A DNA stretch of 64,000 nt from Intestinibaculum porci (GCF_003925875.1 NZ_AP019309.1:1922001-1986000); one strand, 5' to 3'. Counted from the first letter of the stretch, positions 45,240 to 54,787 are shown. A program made the numbers and translations. The notes: generated by a model from the letters alone, not told the origin.

Positions 45240-45683
45240 TCATGAGATTTTCAAAATTTCTAAAGCTTTAGCCACATCATGACTCGTCAAGCCGTACTTA
45301 AAGTCGGTGTTCACGAAATGATGATCTAACCGCATGGTATAGAAGTCTTCAAAAGGATAATCATCTAAAATGACATAATTTGTAATCCCATGTTCTAAGA
45401 TATACTTTTTAATTGTCGCACCGCGATAAATTGTTTTTTCATGGGTGACATCAATAATTTTCATCTGATAGTGATGTAATTTGACTTTCAGATATTCAAA
45501 CATCAACGGATCATTCTGCCAGGTACTTGATAAGATAATTGTAGCCTGGCTCTTTTTCACTAAGCGATATAACTGTAAGAGATTATGGGTATCCACGCCA
45601 ATAAAGCCCGTTGCTTCCACGACTTCCTGCGTTGTCGCATTATTGAGGACACCATCACAATCTAAAAAGATTACATTGTCCAT
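45240..45683 (-). CDS. HAD-like phosphatase/hydrolase, 147 aa
   Basis: Begins with the HAD motif FLDCDGVLNN (residues 5-14) and has ILSSTWQND (motif II) and VILDDYPFED (motif IV-like). Resembles the short HAD domain linked to RNA-repair or unknown hydrolases. Start 45683 has AAAGGAAA; it is one base after the stop of the GGDEF gene, so co-transcribed with it. Confidence 0.78.
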   Translation of the reverse strand: MDNVIFLDCDGVLNNATTQEVVEATGFIGVDTHNLLQLYRLVKKSQATIILSSTWQNDPLMFEYLKVKLHHYQMKIIDVTHEKTIYRGATIKKYILEHGITNYVILDDYPFEDFYTMRLDHHFVNTDFKYGLTSHDVAKALEILKIS

Positions 45684-45684
45684 A

Positions 45685-47310
45685 CTATTTCCTTTCTGCA
45701 TGCAGGGCTTTCTTGCATGCATACATTTTTGCATCCGCTCTTTGGAAAACATCTTTATAATGATTGTCAACCCCTGGGATATAGTGCGATGCCCCCATAG
45801 AAAACGCCACTTGCAGCCAAGGACTTTCTAAAGAAAAATCACGATCTACTAAATAAGGATCTAACTGTGTAAGCAATTCATGCATGTGGGCTAAATCATC
45901 ATTTTCTAAGATGACGACGAATTCATCCCCGCCAACGCGGTAAACCGGTGAATGTTTAAATATATCACAAATGACTTTTGACATCAGTTTAATAGCTAAG
46001 GAACCTTTTTCATGACCATACTCATCATTGATCTGTTTGAGCCTGTTCATATCACACATCACAATCGCGAAATTCGCAAAATGTAAATCAATCGCATCAT
46101 TAAGGGTTTCGATCTTCCGCTTATAGGCATTATAGTTTTTCACTTTTGTAAGCTCATCCTGGTAAGCCTGATTAGAGACATAGCTGACATTTTTAAAGAC
46201 GGATTCCGTGGCTCTATTCAGAGCTTTCGTTAACTGGGCGATTTCGTCATCCCCCTTAACATCTAACTGCGTATGGTAATCTCCTTCACAAATACTTTGA
46301 GCAGCCTGCGTCAAACGATGCAGCGGCCGCGTGATCCGGTAAGCATATATGAAACCGATGATGATAAAAAGCAGCCATAAACTGCCGGCGATGAATGCGG
46401 TGTCTAAAAGTGCCTGATCTCTTTTCGCAAAGATTTCCTTTTGCGGCACTAACATCACGACCCGCAAACCATTTTTAAGCGTCGTATAAGCCATAACACT
46501 CTTTTTCGCATGGAACTGACAATCAATCACATCATTTTTAGTGGACGTCTTCTTTAGTTTTTGCAGATCAATGCCTTTAATTTCCGTTACTGAACTGATT
46601 GTGACAGATTCTGATAAGGTATTGAACTGATGATCCGTGAGCAATGCCTTGCCGCTTTGATAAACAGAGGTATGATTAAAGTAATGGGCTAAGGTTTCAA
46701 AACTCAAATCAATACCAATAATAGCGCAAAATTCACCCTCAATATAAACTGGCATCCCATAACTAATCAAATTCATTGTCGCATTGGCATTATAGTAAGG
46801 TTTCACCCAGGTACCTTTTTTTGCCTTTAATGGAGCATAATACCAGGCATTCCATTTGGTTTGATTAGCTTTATAATCCGTCGCACTGGTAATCGCTTTA
46901 GGGATGTAACGATCGTGACTTTTGACATACCAGAATCCTTCTTTCCCGTGGACGAGATCTTCATTATAGTGTACATAATAACCAGCCACAACAGGTATTT
47001 GACTGATATTTTCTGCCATCATCTTTTTTAATAATGATAATTCCCATTGACGTTTGTCCGCATTGTGGCAATCATTTTTTGTCATGGTACTCTTAAGCAC
47101 GCTGGCGCTGCCATTGACAAAGTCTTCACAACGCACAAGCAGCTGATCGACTTCATTTTTCTTCAAACGACATTTTGCGTTAAGCGTTTCTTTGGCACTG
47201 CTGGTTTCCATTTTTTCAATATTACGAAAATTCATAAGCGTTAATGGTAAGGCCATGGTTACCATCGCACTTAAGATGAGTAAGATGATTTTACTTTTTA
47301 TTGAATGCAT
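45685..47310 (-). CDS. Cache-HAMP-GGDEF diguanylate cyclase, 541 aa
   Basis: N-terminal membrane segment (residues 7-25), extracellular double Cache domain (about 40-300, with AGYYVHYN and IIGIDLSFE), second membrane segment (about 310-335), HAMP, and C-terminal GGDEF at about 460-464 (RVGGDEFVVILEN). Makes c-di-GMP in response to an external small molecule. The inhibitory I-site (RxxD) is replaced by FKHS, so product inhibition is probably lost. No EAL protein in the window. Confidence 0.9.
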   Translation of the reverse strand: MHSIKSKIILLILSAMVTMALPLTLMNFRNIEKMETSSAKETLNAKCRLKKNEVDQLLVRCEDFVNGSASVLKSTMTKNDCHNADKRQWELSLLKKMMAENISQIPVVAGYYVHYNEDLVHGKEGFWYVKSHDRYIPKAITSATDYKANQTKWNAWYYAPLKAKKGTWVKPYYNANATMNLISYGMPVYIEGEFCAIIGIDLSFETLAHYFNHTSVYQSGKALLTDHQFNTLSESVTISSVTEIKGIDLQKLKKTSTKNDVIDCQFHAKKSVMAYTTLKNGLRVVMLVPQKEIFAKRDQALLDTAFIAGSLWLLFIIIGFIYAYRITRPLHRLTQAAQSICEGDYHTQLDVKGDDEIAQLTKALNRATESVFKNVSYVSNQAYQDELTKVKNYNAYKRKIETLNDAIDLHFANFAIVMCDMNRLKQINDEYGHEKGSLAIKLMSKVICDIFKHSPVYRVGGDEFVVILENDDLAHMHELLTQLDPYLVDRDFSLESPWLQVAFSMGASHYIPGVDNHYKDVFQRADAKMYACKKALHAERK

Positions 47311-47398
47311 ATAAAAGCCCCTATTTCTAGTTTTATGTTAACGCTTTCTATGCATAATTGAAATAGTTTCTTGAATATTTGATATAAAAGACTTTAAT

Positions 47399-47504
47399 TT
47401 TATATGTGACCTTAATTATTGACGCATTTTTATCTTATTACGGAGATCTTTCCGAATACTGTTCTTAAATTGTTTCATATTATTTTCATTTTGGTCACAT
47501 AAAA
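47399..47504. repeat. Inverted repeat in the gap between the GGDEF and SPFH genes
   Basis: TATATGTGACC near 47401 and GGTCACATA at 47493-47501 are inverse copies about 80 bp apart. Between them lies ACGGAGATCTTTCCG near 47440. This is the promoter side of the GGDEF gene. A related palindrome GGAGAATTCTCC is at 48614-48625, upstream of the SPFH gene. Function unknown. Confidence 0.4.
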
Positions 47505-47524
47505 GGAGAATCCTTAGATTCTCC
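47501..47524 (-). terminator. Terminator of the SPFH-domain gene
   Basis: GGAGAATC...GATTCTCC stem at the stop codon, T-run on the minus strand. Confidence 0.8.
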
Positions 47525-48522
47525 TACTTGGTTTGCTGGTCATAGCGATGGGTTTTTGGATCATGCTCAGTCCGTAAGTGCGCATAAGGATCCGGCTCTG
47601 GTGATTCGACATCGACATTGACATTGAGTGGATCACCTTTGATCAATTCGCTTGCACTGGTAATGGTACTCGCTAAGGATGCCATATTACTTGGGATAAT
47701 AATCTTCGTAGCCTGGCCATTAGCTAAGTCTTTCAGATACTTGAAGCCTTCTAACTGAACATATGCCGGGGATGGATTCGCATTATTGATTTCCTGAATC
47801 CCTTTTGCCTGCGCTTCATACATCAGTTTAATCGCTTCCGCCTGTCCTTGCGCTTTCGCAATGGCTGCTTCTTTTTCCGCTTCGGCGCGTAAGACTAAGG
47901 AAGCTTTTTCCCCTTCAGCCTTAAGGATTTCCGCCTGTTTACGCCCTTCGGATTCCGTTACTAAGGCACGTCTTTCACGCTCTGCACGCATCTGACGTTC
48001 CATCGCATTTTGAATATCCTTTGGCGGAATAATATTCTTGACTTCTACGCGGCTGACTTTAATGCCCCAGGCATCAGTCGCCTCATCTAAGATCACACGC
48101 ATTTTAGAGTTGATTTCATCTCTTGAAGTCAAGGATTCATCCAATTCTAAATCCCCAATCAGGTTACGCAGGGTTGTCGCAGTTAATGTCTCTAAAGCGA
48201 CTTCTGGGTTAACAACCCCATAAGTATAAAGATGCGAATCAAAAATGTGATAGTAAATAACCGAGTCAATTTGAATCGTAACGTTATCTTTCGTAATAAC
48301 TGGCTGTGGTTCATAGTCTCCCGTCTTCTCACGGGTATCCACTTTTCGACGGACACTGTCAATAAATGGAATCAGAATATTGATCCCCGCTTTAAGCGTG
48401 CGAGAATACTTTCCTAACCTTTCCACCACGTACTCTTTTTCCTGCGGCACAATTTTAATGGTGGATGCCAGGAGTAAAAGCACAATGATGACCAAAACAA
48501 CTTTCAAAATGATTGAAAACAT
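47524..48522 (-). CDS. SPFH/band 7 (stomatin-like, QmcA-type) membrane protein, 332 aa
   Basis: One N-terminal membrane segment, then the SPFH domain (VVERLGKYSRTLKAGINILIPF; DNVTIQIDSVIYYHI; LRNLIGDLELDE; GIKVSRVEVKNIIPP), a long Ala/Glu/Lys coiled coil and a short tail. Forms membrane scaffolds. Not paired with a NfeD gene here. Start at 48522 (ATG with GGAGGG) rather than a TTG two codons earlier. Confidence 0.9.
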   Translation of the reverse strand: MFSIILKVVLVIIVLLLLASTIKIVPQEKEYVVERLGKYSRTLKAGINILIPFIDSVRRKVDTREKTGDYEPQPVITKDNVTIQIDSVIYYHIFDSHLYTYGVVNPEVALETLTATTLRNLIGDLELDESLTSRDEINSKMRVILDEATDAWGIKVSRVEVKNIIPPKDIQNAMERQMRAERERRALVTESEGRKQAEILKAEGEKASLVLRAEAEKEAAIAKAQGQAEAIKLMYEAQAKGIQEINNANPSPAYVQLEGFKYLKDLANGQATKIIIPSNMASLASTITSASELIKGDPLNVNVDVESPEPDPYAHLRTEHDPKTHRYDQQTK

Positions 48523-48613
48523 AGTCAATCCCTCCTTCTGTCTATAAATATAATTGATTTGATATCATTATGCAAAACATTTAGACATATTTTATAATTT
48601 ATCTAAATAATAC

Positions 48614-48625
48614 GGAGAATTCTCC
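48614..48625. promoter_or_regulatory. Perfect 12-bp palindrome upstream of the SPFH gene
   Basis: GGAGAATTCTCC, placed upstream of an AT-rich promoter region for the gene starting at 48522. Possible regulator site; the regulator is not identified. Confidence 0.35.
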
Positions 48626-48630
48626 AATTT

Positions 48631-48652
48631 AAAAGGCAGCATTTGGCTGCCT
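48631..48652 (-). terminator. Terminator of the solute-binding protein operon
   Basis: AGGCAGC...GCTGCCT stem followed by TTTTAAAT on the minus strand. Confidence 0.8.
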
Positions 48653-48657
48653 GGAAT

Positions 48658-50280
48658 CTATTTTAAATAAGCGTAGTTGAAGATTGTCCCAACCATTGGT
48701 TTTGTATAAATACCGCCAAACTTAGGATTGATCATCTGAGCTCCGCCCTGGTTAAAGACAGGAATAACAGCTAAATCATTCATGGCCACTTTTTCAGCGC
48801 TGACTAACGCTTTCCAGCGTTTATTGACATTGCGACTGTTATAGGCTTTATTCATTTTTGCATCATAAGCTTTCGATGCATAATGACCATAGTTATCACC
48901 ATTGCTTGAGACAAGTAAATTCAAATAGGTTGTTGGATCGGCATAATCAGGGCCCCAACGGGTACATGAGAGATCAAAATCACCATTTTTCTGACGATTG
49001 TTGACACGATCCTGTTTCGTTGTGGCAACGACTTCAACTTTTAAGCCTTTCAGTTTGCTTAAACTATTTTGGACATATGTCGCAAACTGATTCATGAGTG
49101 TTTCATCGGTTCCATAGAGTACTCTTAAAGTGATGACTTTCTTTCCTAACTGTTTGAGCCCTTTATTGAGCGCCTTCTGAGCTTTTGCCTGATTGTAGGT
49201 GAATACTTTATAATCACCGGCATCCTTACGGAAATCGACTTTCTTTGGTGACGTTGCGACGCCGCTAGGGACAAAGCCCGTCGCCGCTGTCGAACCGTCT
49301 TTGAAAATGGACTTCGCAAAGTCATCACGATTAATAGCATAAGAGACAGCTTGACGAATATTCTTATTGGCTAAGGCTTTATTCTTTAAATTCGGTAATA
49401 AGTAATATTCAAAGCCGGTATTATAAGAACTGAAGCCTTTCTTATTCTTATATTTGTCTAAGACAGAAGAAGTTGGGAAGAACATATCAACTTTTCCGTT
49501 TTCATAGCCCGCTGCCGCTGCTTGCGCAGTTTGCGCTAAATTAATCGTTAAATGATCAATTTTAATATTTTTCGCATTGTAATAAGTATTATTCTTTTCA
49601 AATTCAGCTTTCGATCCTTTGACCCATGAGACTAACTTAAATGGACCATTTGACAAATAAGCTTTAGGATTTTGGCCATAGTTTTTGCCTTGCTTTAGGG
49701 CAAAAGCACGATTAATAGGTCTAAAGCACGTAAAGGTCATTAACTGTTTAAAGTAAGGGACTGGTTTGGTTAACTTAATGACAACGGTCTTGTCATCTTT
49801 CGCGGTAATACCTAAGGTCTTCAAATCTTTGTCAGTCAGTTTCTTACTTAAGGCTTCCCCCATGAGTTTATCTGCATTGACAATATTAGCGCCAGCAGAA
49901 CCAAACATATAAATATAAGGGCCGCTTACTTTAAAGATACGCTGAAACCCATAAACAAAGTCATCGGCTTTAATCACTGTGCCATTGGACCACTTGGCAT
50001 CACGTAAATGGAAGGTATAAGTTTTTCCATCTTTACTGGTCTCAACGCTTTCTGCTAAGCCATTGATGGTTTCACCATTTTTGCCATGACTCATCAGCCC
50101 TTCCGTGGCCGCTTTGATCACCTGGATGGAGCCGCCATCAGCGATGCTGGCGCTATCGAAAGAAGAAATATCTTCTCCCATCGCCATTGTAAAATCCGTT
50201 TGACTCTTGTTAGTGTTGCCGCAGGCGGTTAAACTGCCTGCTAATGCTAAACTTAATAAACTTAAAGATAATCGTTTCAT
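48658..50280 (-). CDS. Oligopeptide-type ABC transporter substrate-binding lipoprotein, 540 aa
   Basis: Family 5 solute-binding protein (OppA/DppA type) with lipobox LTAC (Cys20) and body motifs LSNGPFKLVSW, ADPTTYL and AVSYAINRDDF. The permease and ATPase genes are not in the window, so it must share a transporter encoded elsewhere. It begins directly at the stop of a glutathionyl-hydroquinone reductase gene, which hints at a sulfur-peptide or glutathione ligand (inference only). Confidence 0.9.
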   Translation of the reverse strand: MKRLSLSLLSLALAGSLTACGNTNKSQTDFTMAMGEDISSFDSASIADGGSIQVIKAATEGLMSHGKNGETINGLAESVETSKDGKTYTFHLRDAKWSNGTVIKADDFVYGFQRIFKVSGPYIYMFGSAGANIVNADKLMGEALSKKLTDKDLKTLGITAKDDKTVVIKLTKPVPYFKQLMTFTCFRPINRAFALKQGKNYGQNPKAYLSNGPFKLVSWVKGSKAEFEKNNTYYNAKNIKIDHLTINLAQTAQAAAAGYENGKVDMFFPTSSVLDKYKNKKGFSSYNTGFEYYLLPNLKNKALANKNIRQAVSYAINRDDFAKSIFKDGSTAATGFVPSGVATSPKKVDFRKDAGDYKVFTYNQAKAQKALNKGLKQLGKKVITLRVLYGTDETLMNQFATYVQNSLSKLKGLKVEVVATTKQDRVNNRQKNGDFDLSCTRWGPDYADPTTYLNLLVSSNGDNYGHYASKAYDAKMNKAYNSRNVNKRWKALVSAEKVAMNDLAVIPVFNQGGAQMINPKFGGIYTKPMVGTIFNYAYLK

Positions 50281-51255
50281 TTACTTTCCTCCAAACTTTT
50301 CCGCGCGATCATTGGGCTCTTCCCATAAAGAAAGATCAGGTCCCTTTGGCAGAATGCCAAATTCATTGTGATGATAATATTTGATCGCATCAAAATGCGT
50401 TGTATTTTTAAATGCCGGAATACTATATAAGTCTTTGGCATAATTCCAAAGGTTAGGATAATCGATCAGCCGTCTTTGATTACATAAGAAAACGGGATAA
50501 TAAGCGATATCAAAACGAGCTAAAGTAACATAGAGACGAATATCACTATCGGTTAAGCGATCACCAAAAAGATAACGCGAATGCGATAAGCGTTCTTCTA
50601 ATTCATCTAAACGGGCAAATAAAGCATCAAAAGCTTCTTCATATGCTTCCTGACTTTCCGCAAAGCCTGCTTTATAAACACCATTATTGACATCATTGAA
50701 GATCACATCGTTGAGTGCTTTAATATCTTCACGTAAATCTTTGGGGAAAAGATCAGGAGCCCCCTTTTTATGGAATGGTTTCCAGGCTGTTTCCCAATAG
50801 TACGTTAAATTAAAGTAATCATTATTCACGACTTTTCGGGTCTTCACATCCACGATGCATGGCACTGTAGCTCGGCCGGTATAATTAGGATCCGTTTCCG
50901 CATAAATCTCTGGCAAGTAATGAATCTTTAAAACTGGATCCACCCCACCTGGATTGTTCGCAAAAGACCACCCTTTTTCACTGCGGTGAGGATGGGCTGT
51001 CCCGGTTGAGATGACATCATCGAGTCCTAAAAGGGCAAAGGCAATCTTTTGACGATGCGCCCAGGGACAAAGCGGTGTCCATAAAAGACGATAGCGGTGC
51101 GCTTCCACCGGCAGTTGCCCTTCCTGATCACCAAAAGGTGTGGTAAATCTATTTTTCTGACGGACAAACTGTCCCGTTTCATGATTAATTTCATGCACCG
51201 ATTCACTCGTTGCAATATTCCCATTATGGGTCTGTTCAAAACTCTTTTCACGCAT
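50281..51255 (-). CDS. Glutathionyl-hydroquinone reductase (YqjG/ECM4 type), 324 aa
   Basis: Glutathione S-transferase fold with the active-site Cys63 in CPWAHR, N-terminal QKNRFTTPFGD and C-terminal helical domain (YLFGDRLTDSDIRLYVTLARFD). Reduces glutathionyl-hydroquinones. Tandem paralogue of the gene at 51257-52249. Gap to the neighbours is one base or none, so one operon. Confidence 0.9.
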   Translation of the reverse strand: MREKSFEQTHNGNIATSESVHEINHETGQFVRQKNRFTTPFGDQEGQLPVEAHRYRLLWTPLCPWAHRQKIAFALLGLDDVISTGTAHPHRSEKGWSFANNPGGVDPVLKIHYLPEIYAETDPNYTGRATVPCIVDVKTRKVVNNDYFNLTYYWETAWKPFHKKGAPDLFPKDLREDIKALNDVIFNDVNNGVYKAGFAESQEAYEEAFDALFARLDELEERLSHSRYLFGDRLTDSDIRLYVTLARFDIAYYPVFLCNQRRLIDYPNLWNYAKDLYSIPAFKNTTHFDAIKYYHHNEFGILPKGPDLSLWEEPNDRAEKFGGK

Positions 51256-51256
51256 C

Positions 51257-52249
51257 TCACTTTTCCTCCTTGAATTTTCTTTCCGGTGTCTGACTTAAGG
51301 CTTTACGGTTTTGCGGTGTTGACCATAAGCCCTCAAAATCATAGGTTTTCCAGAATCTCGCATTAAAAGACTGGAAGATCGTGTTAGGCACCTTATCTTC
51401 TTCAGCGTAGTAATGGAAATACGTATTATGCTTGAAAGCCGGAATCTCATAGAGATCACGGGCATAAGCCCAAATGTTTGGATAATCGACAATACGATGC
51501 TTGATTGGTCCTAAGTTACGATAATAATGGGCATCAAAACGCGCTAAGGTAACGTAAAAGCGAATATCACTATCAGTGACATAATCACCAAAGAGGAAAC
51601 GCTTTTGACTAAGACGCTCTTCTAAGACATCTAAGCCATTAAAGAAATCATTGTAGGCTTCTTCATAAGCTTCAACGCTTTGCGCAAAGAAACAGCGATA
51701 TACCCCGTTATTGATATTATGGAAAAGCCATTCATTAAAAGTATCAATTTCATCTCTTAATTCTTCCGGATACAAATCAATTTTGTTTTTATGGAAGGCT
51801 TTGAAATCTTTTTCAAAATAATTGCTTAAATGATGATAATCATTATTAACTACTTTCTTAGTTTTAATATCCACTAATGCCGGCACTGTGCAGCGACCTT
51901 GATAATTGGGATCGGTATTGTAATAGAGTTCACTTAAATACTTGACTCCTAAAATAGGATCCTTGCCCCCTTCATCATAATCAAAGGCCCAGCCATACTT
52001 TGCAAAGTGATCGCCGCCATCGACTAAATTGACGCTCACGACATCTTCTAAACCTAAGAGCTCAATAGCGATGGATGAACGATTCGACCAGTTACATCCT
52101 TTCGCCCAAATCAGACGATAGCGTCCCGCTTCCACTGGTAACTCTCCTTCTTTATCTCCAAATGGCGTTGTAAATCTGTTTTTCTGTCTAACGAAGGCGC
52201 CATGAGCATCTACTTCATTTTCTGTCTCTACTGGTCTTTCTCTTACCAT
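51257..52249 (-). CDS. Glutathionyl-hydroquinone reductase paralogue, 330 aa
   Basis: Same fold as the next gene, but the active-site loop is CNWSNR (Cys52). FLFGDYVTDSDIRFYVTLARFD and the N-terminal RQKNRFTTPFGDKEGELPVE are shared. Start at 52249 (RBS-like GGGGGAA) is preferred over 52285, which overlaps the GNAT gene. The changed loop may alter substrate range. Confidence 0.88.
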   Translation of the reverse strand: MVRERPVETENEVDAHGAFVRQKNRFTTPFGDKEGELPVEAGRYRLIWAKGCNWSNRSSIAIELLGLEDVVSVNLVDGGDHFAKYGWAFDYDEGGKDPILGVKYLSELYYNTDPNYQGRCTVPALVDIKTKKVVNNDYHHLSNYFEKDFKAFHKNKIDLYPEELRDEIDTFNEWLFHNINNGVYRCFFAQSVEAYEEAYNDFFNGLDVLEERLSQKRFLFGDYVTDSDIRFYVTLARFDAHYYRNLGPIKHRIVDYPNIWAYARDLYEIPAFKHNTYFHYYAEEDKVPNTIFQSFNARFWKTYDFEGLWSTPQNRKALSQTPERKFKEEK

Positions 52250-52251
52250 TT

Positions 52252-52686
52252 TTATTCCCCCAATTCTTTTTCCACATAAATGCAAACAAATAATCCCGCG
52301 TCAAGCGGCGCTTTGTCCATGCGCTTATAACCATTTTTTTCATAGAAACCAACAGCTTCATCACGAGAAGTGATGACAATATGATAATATCCTAATTCCT
52401 TCAGCCAGGCTTCCGCTTCTTGTAATAGCTTTGACCCTAAACCCTGATGCTGATAAGCGGGTAAAACGCTCACCCGCTCAATCTTTGCTTCATTTTCCAA
52501 ATGGAGGCGACAGGTCGCGACGGGCAGCGTATCATCTAATAAAAGGATATAGCGGGTTTCTAGTCCATCTTGATCATCGAATTCCTGATCAAGGGTAATA
52601 TCATAATGTCTGACCATCGTTTCGATGCGGACATCACCAACTCCGGCAAACCCCGCCGGATCCTGAAAAACTCTTCTTACACTCAT
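52252..52686 (-). CDS. GNAT family N-acetyltransferase, 144 aa
   Basis: GNAT fold: LPAYQHQGLGSKLLQEAEAW is the acetyl-CoA pyrophosphate loop (QxxGxG), and YHIVITSRDEAVGFYEKNGY the C-terminal strand pair. Substrate unknown. First gene of the four-gene operon ending with the solute-binding protein. RBS GAGGG. The gap 52687-52814 holds the terminator of the next unit and a promoter region. Confidence 0.88.
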   Translation of the reverse strand: MSVRRVFQDPAGFAGVGDVRIETMVRHYDITLDQEFDDQDGLETRYILLLDDTLPVATCRLHLENEAKIERVSVLPAYQHQGLGSKLLQEAEAWLKELGYYHIVITSRDEAVGFYEKNGYKRMDKAPLDAGLFVCIYVEKELGE

Positions 52687-52783
52687 TAACCCTCAATTCC
52701 TATCTGTTTGATAGGTTTATACTAATGCAATGTGAACAAGATGTCAATAAATGTAATAATCGTAAAAGCTATAGCCAGCCATC

Positions 52784-52808
52784 AAAAAAACCGGGGGGTT
52801 ACCCGGTT
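52784..52808 (-). terminator. Terminator of the DAPDH-like gene
   Basis: AACCGGG...CCCGGTT stem followed by seven T-equivalents on the minus strand. Confidence 0.8.
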
Positions 52809-52814
52809 ACGTCA

Positions 52815-53840
52815 TTATAAGTAATATTCCATTGGATAAGTGAGATAATCCATATCTTCTAATTCATCCATTGTAACAACACCTGCTGGTGCTAATAAGA
52901 CACTAGGGATACGGTTAACGATGGTGGCACATGTATGTTCAACAGTTGCTGGTTTCACCACATGCCACTCTGTATCAGGTTCACCTGTGATCTTCCAGTC
53001 ACACATATCGCCATCATCAGGACCATACACTTTCCCAATACACTGTGTTTCAATCACTGGTCCCTGATAGGTTTCACTCGTGACAACGGCAGCCATACCA
53101 ATACAGTTTCCTTTAGGAATCGTCGCCTGCATCGTTTCAGAGTAGAGATCTTTGTCTTCAAAATATGGTACACATTTCTGGGTCTGTTTCTTGATCGTCC
53201 AGCCCATCTTCTGCGCTAAAGCTTCATTAGAGTTCCAGACATACGATGGTTCAATGGTTTCTGGATGAGCTATCTGAGCTTCAAATTCTTCTGGTGTTAA
53301 ACCAACACCATGTGCTTTTGCTAAAGCTAAACCGTAATCTTCGACATTATAGGAAACGGCACCTTCAATTTTATCAATCTTATGGCAGGCACTTGCCACC
53401 ATACCAACCATATTAACCCAGAAGACATCTTCCATCCCCGTTCCTAAAAACGTGCAGTTATGTTCTTTCGCAATGGTGTCTAACTTGTTGGTTAAAGCCG
53501 CACTGGTGGTCCAGGAATACGTCGTTTCCTCACATGTAGAAACAACATTAATACCTCTTGATAAGCATTTGACATAATGATCATAGCAGTCGCTTACTAA
53601 AGAGAATAAAGTAACAACAGCAATATCAGCTTTGCAGGTATCTAACACTTCATCTGCCTGATCACTGATCTTAACGCCTAGTTCAACATCTAAGCCGGCA
53701 AAGGTTCCTACATCCATGCCGACAACGGCTGGATTGACATCAATCGCGCCAACAATCTGGCATCCTGATTCATATAAATAACGTAAGATATATTTGGCCA
53801 TCTTACCACAGCCATACTGTACAACTCTTATTTTTCTCAT
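52815..53840 (-). CDS. 2,4-diaminopentanoate dehydrogenase-like oxidoreductase, 341 aa
   Basis: Dihydrodipicolinate-reductase-like Rossmann protein: [18 protein letters not shown] (NAD(P) motif), [15 protein letters not shown] and [11 protein letters not shown]. This is the pattern of Ord/2,4-diaminopentanoate dehydrogenase from ornithine fermentation. No other ornithine genes are near, so the substrate is open. RBS AGAGGTGAT. Its promoter has the 19-bp spacer of MerR-activated genes and lies at the end of the merR gene. Confidence 0.7.
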   Translation of the reverse strand: MRKIRVVQYGCGKMAKYILRYLYESGCQIVGAIDVNPAVVGMDVGTFAGLDVELGVKISDQADEVLDTCKADIAVVTLFSLVSDCYDHYVKCLSRGINVVSTCEETTYSWTTSAALTNKLDTIAKEHNCTFLGTGMEDVFWVNMVGMVASACHKIDKIEGAVSYNVEDYGLALAKAHGVGLTPEEFEAQIAHPETIEPSYVWNSNEALAQKMGWTIKKQTQKCVPYFEDKDLYSETMQATIPKGNCIGMAAVVTSETYQGPVIETQCIGKVYGPDDGDMCDWKITGEPDTEWHVVKPATVEHTCATIVNRIPSVLLAPAGVVTMDELEDMDYLTYPMEYYL

Positions 53841-53861
53841 GTCATATCACCTCTTGCATAT

Positions 53862-53892
53862 AGTCTAAACCCTCATCTAAGATGAGAGTCAA
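53862..53892 (-). promoter_or_regulatory. MerR-type promoter of the DAPDH-like gene
   Basis: TTGACT (53887-53892) and TAGACT (53862-53867) are 19 bp apart on the minus strand. The spacer contains CTCATCTTAGATGAG, a palindrome. Long spacers with the operator inside are typical of promoters untwisted by MerR proteins. The same ACTCTCAT...ATGAG motif precedes the merR gene at about 54766-54787. Confidence 0.7.
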
Positions 53893-54737
53893 GCCTCTTT
53901 TGGAAAAGCAATAGGAACTTGTAAACGTAAGTACATATTACGTGATTCGTGGTTAAAAAATAACATTTCAATGAGCACTTCACAAAGATAATCACCAATG
54001 ATTTCATAGTGATTATCCTGACAATACTGTAACAGTTTTTTCGCATAATCACGTTCATTATTGAAATCATCCATATAAATGCAGGCATACATGCCGGACT
54101 CTAATGTTTTCACATTTTGTTGATCGGGGAAGTTTTCATCGACAAAAATAAAACTCTGATAGGTCTCAAACTTCTGTTTCAAAAAGTTCTCCCGCGAGAG
54201 AAATGTTCCCACGTTACAGTAATACACCTGTGGCAGCTTGGACTGTAATAACTGATCTTTGAATTCTTTTAAGATCTCTTCATAGGTATCGGAATCATAA
54301 TCATAGAAATTCTTAGAAACCGTTTTTTCATAATAATGGCGTTCATCAATAAACTCCGTCGTCAGTGTGCCAGCTATAGGAGATTTCCGATACCTTTCTA
54401 GGGAATAAATCGTTCGGCTCACGGCTGCCTTTTGCCTTTTGAGATCGGAAAGCTCCTGATCTATCGCTCTTCTTTTTTTGATCAGCACCGCTTCAATCAG
54501 ATTTAAGTCTTCCTGATCTAAAACTTCTTTGATCTCTTTTAAACTCATCCCTAATTCTTTCATATAAGTAATCAGATCAAGACGGGCATTCTGTCTCATC
54601 GTATAATAGCGATAGTTAGTTTCTTGATCCACATAGCTAGGGGTCAGAAGCCCCCATTGATCATATAAACGCAAAGTATTGACACTGATATGATTGATTT
54701 TCGCAAATTTTCCAATATTCATATACTTATTTTCCAT
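53889..54737 (-). CDS. MerR family regulator with effector-binding-like C-terminus, 282 aa
   Basis: N-terminal MerR helix-turn-helix (MNIGKFAKINHISVNTLRLY), wing TNYRYYTMRQNARL, dimerisation coiled coil about 75-115, and a C-terminal domain of about 150 residues like BmrR/GyrI ligand-binding domains. Likely activates the DAPDH-like gene. Start at 54737 has GTGGTGAG. Ends inside the -35 region of the next gene's promoter. Confidence 0.85.
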   Translation of the reverse strand: MENKYMNIGKFAKINHISVNTLRLYDQWGLLTPSYVDQETNYRYYTMRQNARLDLITYMKELGMSLKEIKEVLDQEDLNLIEAVLIKKRRAIDQELSDLKRQKAAVSRTIYSLERYRKSPIAGTLTTEFIDERHYYEKTVSKNFYDYDSDTYEEILKEFKDQLLQSKLPQVYYCNVGTFLSRENFLKQKFETYQSFIFVDENFPDQQNVKTLESGMYACIYMDDFNNERDYAKKLLQYCQDNHYEIIGDYLCEVLIEMLFFNHESRNMYLRLQVPIAFPKEA

Positions 54738-54765
54738 ATTTCTCACCACTTCTATTATATCAAAA

Positions 54766-54787
54766 AAGTCTCATCCAAAATGAGAGT
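54766..54787 (-). promoter_or_regulatory. Probable MerR operator at the merR promoter
   Basis: Inverted repeat CTCAT-N5-ATGAG, with ACTCTCAT arm as at 53868-53887, just upstream of a GATATAAT -10 box. Suggests autoregulation. End coordinates are approximate. Confidence 0.5.
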
